Assembly (NCBI GenBank): GCA_028691155.1
Contig: JAQUZV010000068.1
Coordinates: 1-8,995, forward strand
Length of the DNA: 8,995 nucleotides
Source: Victivallales bacterium
GTDB lineage: Bacteria; Verrucomicrobiota; Lentisphaeria; Victivallales; SZUA-371
Reading direction: 5' to 3'
The number at the start of each line of letters is the position of its first letter. Position 1 is the first letter of the stretch. The position numbers and the translations under genes were made by a program. Positions 6,177 to 8,995 of this stretch are shown one piece after another. The notes below the pieces were generated by a model. It worked only from the letters and a program-made list of their open reading frames with translations. It was not told the DNA's origin and searched no databases.

Positions 6177-7451
6177 ATGAACAACGAATGGTCACTGGAA
6201 ACCAAGGCCGTACAGTGCGGCTGGGAACCGAAAAACGGCGAACCGCGCGTGTTGCCGATTTATCAGTCCACTACCTATAAATATGACAATGCCGAACAGG
6301 TGGCCAAACTGTTCGACCTGGAAGCCGACGGTTATTTCTATTCGCGGCTGGGCAACCCCACGGTGGGCGGCTTCGAACGCAAGATGGCGGCGCTGGAAGG
6401 CGGGATCGGGGCCTTGGCCACTTCCGCCGGGCAGGCGGCGTCGATGGTGGCGATTACCAATATCTGTACCGCCGGACAACACTTTATTGCCGCCAGCGCC
6501 CTTTATGGCGGCACGGTGACGCTGTTTACCCATACGCTGAAGCAGATGGGCGTGGCAGTGACGCTGGTCGATCCCGATGCGCCGCTGGATGAACTCCGTC
6601 GGGCCGTGCGGCCCAATACCCGGGCCGTTTTCGGCGAAACCATTTCCAATCCCGGCATGTGTGTTCTCGATTTCGACAAATTCGCCCAACTGGCGCATGA
6701 AAACCAGCTCCCGTTCATCGTCGACAACACCTTTGCCACCCCCTATCTGTGCCGTCCGTTCGAACACGGCGCGGATATTGTCGTTCATTCCTCCACCAAA
6801 TATATCGACGGTCATGCCACCAGCGTCGGCGGCATCATCATCGACAGCGGCAAGTTCGACTGGGGCAACGGCAAGTTCCCGGGACTGAACGAACCGGATG
6901 AAAGTTATCATGGTCTGGTCTACACCGCGGCGTTCGGAGCGGCGGCGTACATTGCCAAGGCCCGGGCGCAGTGGATTCGCGATACCGGATGCTGCATGAG
7001 CCCGATGAATGCGTTTTTATCCCACCTCGGACTGGAAACGCTGCACGTCCGTATGGAGCGCCATTGCGCCAACGCCCAGGCCGTGGCCGAATACCTGGAA
7101 CGCCATCCCAAGGTGGCGTGGGTCAATTATCCCGGTTTGAAGAGCAATAAATATTACGATCGGGCTCGGAAATATCTGTCCGGGTGCAGCGGGGTGATGA
7201 CGTTCGGGGTCAAGGGCGGTCGTGCCGCCGGCGAAACCGTGATGAACAGTCTGAAACTGGCGGCGATTGTGGTTCATGTGGCCGATGTGCGCACCAGCGT
7301 GCTGCATCCGGCCAGCATGACTCACCGTCAGCTTTCCGATGAGGAACAGTTGGCTGCCGGGGTGACGCCGGATCTGATTCGTCTTTCCGTCGGTATTGAA
7401 AATGTCAAGGATATCATTGCCGATTTGGATCAGGCGCTGGCGCTGGTGTAA
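6177..7451 (+). CDS. metY: O-acetylhomoserine sulfhydrylase (PLP, Cys/Met family)
   Basis: A PLP enzyme that makes homocysteine (or related thioethers) from O-acetylhomoserine and sulfide, a step of direct sulfur assimilation into methionine; cytosolic. The 424-residue length and the segment after VGGIIIDSGKFDWGNGKFPGL match the O-acetylhomoserine aminocarboxypropyltransferase branch rather than the shorter cystathionine gamma-synthase/beta-lyase branch. Visible active-site features: YFYSRLGNPT with Y55 and R57 (PLP phosphate contact from the neighbouring subunit), TSAGQAA (PLP phosphate loop, 82-88), D183 in VDNTFATP (pairs with the PLP ring nitrogen), and HSSTKYIDGH with K208 as the Schiff-base lysine. 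The substrate-carboxylate arginine lies in the C-terminal LIRLSVGIE. The start has GGAGGA 9 nt before ATG 6177. Homologues can act on other activated homoserines, so the symbol is the best fit, not proven. No metX or SAM riboswitch is visible nearby. Confidence 0.9.
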   Translation: MNNEWSLETKAVQCGWEPKNGEPRVLPIYQSTTYKYDNAEQVAKLFDLEADGYFYSRLGNPTVGGFERKMAALEGGIGALATSAGQAASMVAITNICTAGQHFIAASALYGGTVTLFTHTLKQMGVAVTLVDPDAPLDELRRAVRPNTRAVFGETISNPGMCVLDFDKFAQLAHENQLPFIVDNTFATPYLCRPFEHGADIVVHSSTKYIDGHATSVGGIIIDSGKFDWGNGKFPGLNEPDESYHGLVYTAAFGAAAYIAKARAQWIRDTGCCMSPMNAFLSHLGLETLHVRMERHCANAQAVAEYLERHPKVAWVNYPGLKSNKYYDRARKYLSGCSGVMTFGVKGGRAAGETVMNSLKLAAIVVHVADVRTSVLHPASMTHRQLSDEEQLAAGVTPDLIRLSVGIENVKDIIADLDQALALV

Positions 7452-7472
7452 AATCGTCTTGTCATGGTCAAT

Positions 7473-7510
7473 GCGGGGTGAATGACGCACCATTTCGTTT
7501 TTTACCCCGC
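7473..7510 (+). terminator. Terminator-like hairpin after metY
   Basis: GCGGGGTGAA (7473-7482) can pair with TTTACCCCGC (7501-7510), 10 bp including one G-T, around an 18-nt loop that itself contains a run of six T (7498-7503). A T run also occurs at 7520-7524. An alternative pairing AATGCG (7470-7475) with CGCATT (7516-7521) ends on that T run. Position 22 nt after the metY stop fits a terminator, but the geometry is not canonical. Confidence 0.4.
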
Positions 7511-7531
7511 CAGGTCGCATTTTTCGGTATA

Positions 7532-7564
7532 CCGGAACTGTCATTGTCATTCCGGCTTGCTTTT
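7532..7564 (+). terminator. Second terminator-like hairpin after metY
   Basis: CCGGAA (7532-7537) and TTCCGG (7550-7555) form a perfect 6-bp stem with a 12-nt loop containing TGTCAT twice; CTTGCTTTT follows. The T tract is short and offset, so this is a modest candidate. Its 3' arm overlaps a different possible stem (7552-7560 with 7596-7604). Confidence 0.3.
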
Positions 7565-7574
7565 ATGACGGATA

Positions 7575-7591
7575 TCTATTAATATAATAGA
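7575..7591. promoter_or_regulatory. Palindrome over the probable -10 box of the hydrolase gene
   Basis: TCTATTA-ATA-TAATAGA is an inverted repeat with perfect 7-bp arms and a 3-nt centre, containing TATAAT at 7583-7588. No good -35 box exists at standard spacing (TTGCTT at 7557-7562 gives 20 nt), so the promoter may need an activator or another sigma factor. The dyad is nested inside a longer pairing, CCGGCTTGC 7552-7560 with GCAAGTCGG 7596-7604. A repressor or activator site overlapping the promoter is plausible. It resembles the dyad at 60-72. Confidence 0.35.
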
Positions 7592-7594
7592 GAG

Positions 7595-7699
7595 AGCAAG
7601 TCGGTTTCCTGTTCTTCCGTACCGCCCGAAGCCGCGAACGGCGTTGCTTTGGAGCCGGATGCCGGCTGCTCTTCCGTGAAACCAGGGGAGCGAGGGATC
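7595..7699 (+). other. Structured leader upstream of the hydrolase gene
   Basis: The roughly 105-nt leader implied by TATAAT 7583-7588 contains a hairpin GCCG-CGAA-CGGC (7631-7642) and a stronger hairpin AGCCGG-ATG-CCGGCT (7653-7667). AGGGGAG (7684-7690) and GAGGG (7692-7696) supply the ribosome binding site. No recognisable riboswitch class and no convincing small gene are visible. Confidence 0.25.
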
Positions 7700-8995
7700 A
7701 TGAAGAAACTGATTGTTTGTTATGACGGCACCAGCAATACCCCGGACCAACTGATCGGAGCCGTTCCGGTTCCCACCAACGTCTTTCGATTGTTCAATGC
7801 GGTTGCGGAAGGCGATGGGGAGATCGGGCAACGCAAGTATTATCACCCCGGGGTCGGCACTTATTGCGGGCTGTGGGCGCGTTTTCTGGGCAACAGCCAG
7901 GGTTACGGTCTGGAAAAAAATATCAAAAGCGGCTATAAATGGTTGACGGACAACTATTCCTGCGGCGATCGGATTTATCTTTTCGGCTTCAGTCGCGGGG
8001 CCTTAACCGCCAATTGCCTGACCCATCTGATCGATCGGTGCGGTCTGCTCGATCCGGCCGCGGTAACGGGCGACTTCTGGCGACGGCTTGAAAAGGATTA
8101 TCGTTGTTTCTACCGCCGTGGCAAGGGGAAAAAAGCGCCGGATAAAAGTTGTTTCGCCGATCAGCAGCCGGGACGCGGCAAGGTGGATTTTCTGGGCTTG
8201 TGGGATATGGTGGGGGCGTTGGGTGCGCCGGATCTGTTTCCGGTAATCAATCTCATTTTCGACCGTCCCAGCCGTTACCGCCATCATTCTCCCGATCTCT
8301 GCGCCAATGTCCGGGTCGCTTTCCATGCGTTGTCGCTGGATGACAAGCGCAGCAGCTTTACTCCGTTGCGTTGGACCAATATCGACCCCGACCGGGCGCG
8401 GGAATGCTGGTTTCCCGGCGCCCATGCCGATGTCGGCGGCGGATACGCGGAAAAGGGCTTGTCGGACGGGGCTTTGATCTGGATGATCCGGCAGGCGAAA
8501 CAACATGGTTTGAAATTTGTTCCGGAAATCGGCAGCCGGAAGAAGCGTTTCCGCCGTTTGCGGCAGATTGCGCCGGATTGGTGCGGGCCGATCCACGATT
8601 CCTTTGCCGCATCGAGCATCTTCAAGCGTCTCGGCAGCCAGCCCCGAAGCATTCCGGAAATCCGGACCGACAATCCGTTGCTGCATGTGGCGGCGATCAA
8701 GCGGCACCGGCGTCGGCTGATTGCCTATCAGCCCTATTATCCGTTGCGGGAACTGGCGGTGGGGGGCACGACGGATTATTTTCCCGTTTATGCCCGCGAT
8801 TACTGGAACTGGACCGGAATTTATATCCATCCCGGTGAAGTTTATGCATTGGAATTGTCGGGGACCTGGTTGTGGAAGAAGATGCGCTATAATGCCGACG
8901 GGCGACGGCTGGAACCGTGGTGGCGGCAGGCGTGCCGCCTGACGGGACTGGCGGCGGCCAATCTGCTGGCGTGGCTGGGACGACTGATGTTACAG
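7700..8995 (+). CDS. DUF2235 / Tle1-like alpha/beta-hydrolase, 3' end outside window
   Basis: The frame stays open for 432 codons to the last base, so the C-terminus is missing. It matches the DUF2235 family, which includes Tle1-type phospholipases delivered by type VI secretion but also many uncharacterised hydrolases. Motifs in family order: VCYDGTSNTP (6-15); PGVGT; YLFGFSRGALTA with the GxSxG nucleophile S98; LWDMVGALGAP with candidate acid D169; and WFPGAHADVGGGY with candidate catalytic H242. After the hydrolase domain, residues about 364-400 (YARDYWNWTGIYIHPGEVYALELSGTW) resemble the beta-sandwich segment of LecA/CBM-like modules found fused to some DUF2235 proteins (tentative). A hydrophobic stretch begins near 415-432. 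No signal peptide is visible. ATG 7700 is chosen from AGGGGAG 9 nt upstream and the family start immediately after. No VgrG, PAAR, immunity or other secretion gene is in the window, so an effector role is unproven; a lipase/esterase activity is the safest call. Confidence 0.83.
   Translation, partial: MKKLIVCYDGTSNTPDQLIGAVPVPTNVFRLFNAVAEGDGEIGQRKYYHPGVGTYCGLWARFLGNSQGYGLEKNIKSGYKWLTDNYSCGDRIYLFGFSRGALTANCLTHLIDRCGLLDPAAVTGDFWRRLEKDYRCFYRRGKGKKAPDKSCFADQQPGRGKVDFLGLWDMVGALGAPDLFPVINLIFDRPSRYRHHSPDLCANVRVAFHALSLDDKRSSFTPLRWTNIDPDRARECWFPGAHADVGGGYAEKGLSDGALIWMIRQAKQHGLKFVPEIGSRKKRFRRLRQIAPDWCGPIHDSFAASSIFKRLGSQPRSIPEIRTDNPLLHVAAIKRHRRRLIAYQPYYPLRELAVGGTTDYFPVYARDYWNWTGIYIHPGEVYALELSGTWLWKKMRYNADGRRLEPWWRQACRLTGLAAANLLAWLGRLMLQ

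Noticed and set aside
6192..6911. 239-codon antisense frame over metY
   Set aside because: metY is a clear, full-length PLP enzyme; the antisense frame has no family features and no ribosome binding site that I can support.
8003..8830. 275-codon antisense frame over the hydrolase gene
   Set aside because: The plus strand has all DUF2235 motifs in order; the antisense product shows no recognisable domain and is a by-product of GC-rich codon use.
7700..8995. Type VI secretion effector/immunity locus
   Set aside because: Only the hydrolase is visible; no VgrG, PAAR, adaptor or immunity gene is in the window, so the system cannot be claimed.

Overview
The window reads as a stretch of chromosome from a Gram-negative, probably anaerobic bacterium. 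Coding DNA is GC-rich and the intergenic DNA is strikingly AT-rich. A heptose-bisphosphate phosphatase (LPS core precursor pathway) points to an LPS-bearing outer membrane, and a cobalamin-binding-type radical SAM protein fits anaerobic life. The mix of a YlbF-family protein, GluQ-RS, an AraC-type regulator and a DUF4080 radical SAM protein would fit the PVC group (for example Lentisphaerae/Victivallis-like), but this is inference from gene content, not a phylogenetic result. I see no tRNA, rRNA, CRISPR array, transposase or phage gene.

Layout. 1-256: gene-free start with a dyad over a TATAAT box, a series of hairpins and a strong promoter. 257-712 (+): YlbF/RicF-like protein with a C-terminal cysteine cluster. 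819-1628 (+): truA, with its own probable promoter. 1660-4162 (-): a tightly packed operon read as gmhB, then an AraC-family regulator, then gluQ, joined by a 4-nt ATGA overlap and a 1-nt TAATG overlap; gluQ converges on truA with only 31 nt between the stop codons. 4307-6040 (-): B12-binding-type radical SAM protein (DUF4080 type). 6041-6176: AT-rich divergent control region with a perfect inverted repeat. 6177-7451 (+): O-acetylhomoserine sulfhydrylase (metY type). 7452-7699: terminator-like hairpins, a second palindrome over a TATAAT box and a structured leader. 7700-8995 (+): a DUF2235 / Tle1-like alpha/beta-hydrolase that is still open at the window edge.

How the genes relate. truA and gluQ both modify the tRNA anticodon arm (pseudouridine 38-40 and glutamyl-queuosine 34) and face each other. 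YlbF relatives in Bacillus act in RNA processing, so the left third leans towards RNA metabolism. gmhB belongs to ADP-heptose synthesis but is co-transcribed with a regulator and gluQ rather than other heptose genes. metY is a sulfur-assimilation/methionine enzyme divergent from the radical SAM gene. The hydrolase appears to be an independent unit.

Most of the window is recognisable housekeeping or accessory metabolism. I do not see a clear new multi-gene system. The observations most worth checking are the Cys-cluster YlbF protein, the hydrolase with a possible C-terminal carbohydrate-binding-like module, the two related AT-rich palindromes over -10 boxes, and the ATGCAAA/TTTGCAT dyad between the divergent genes.
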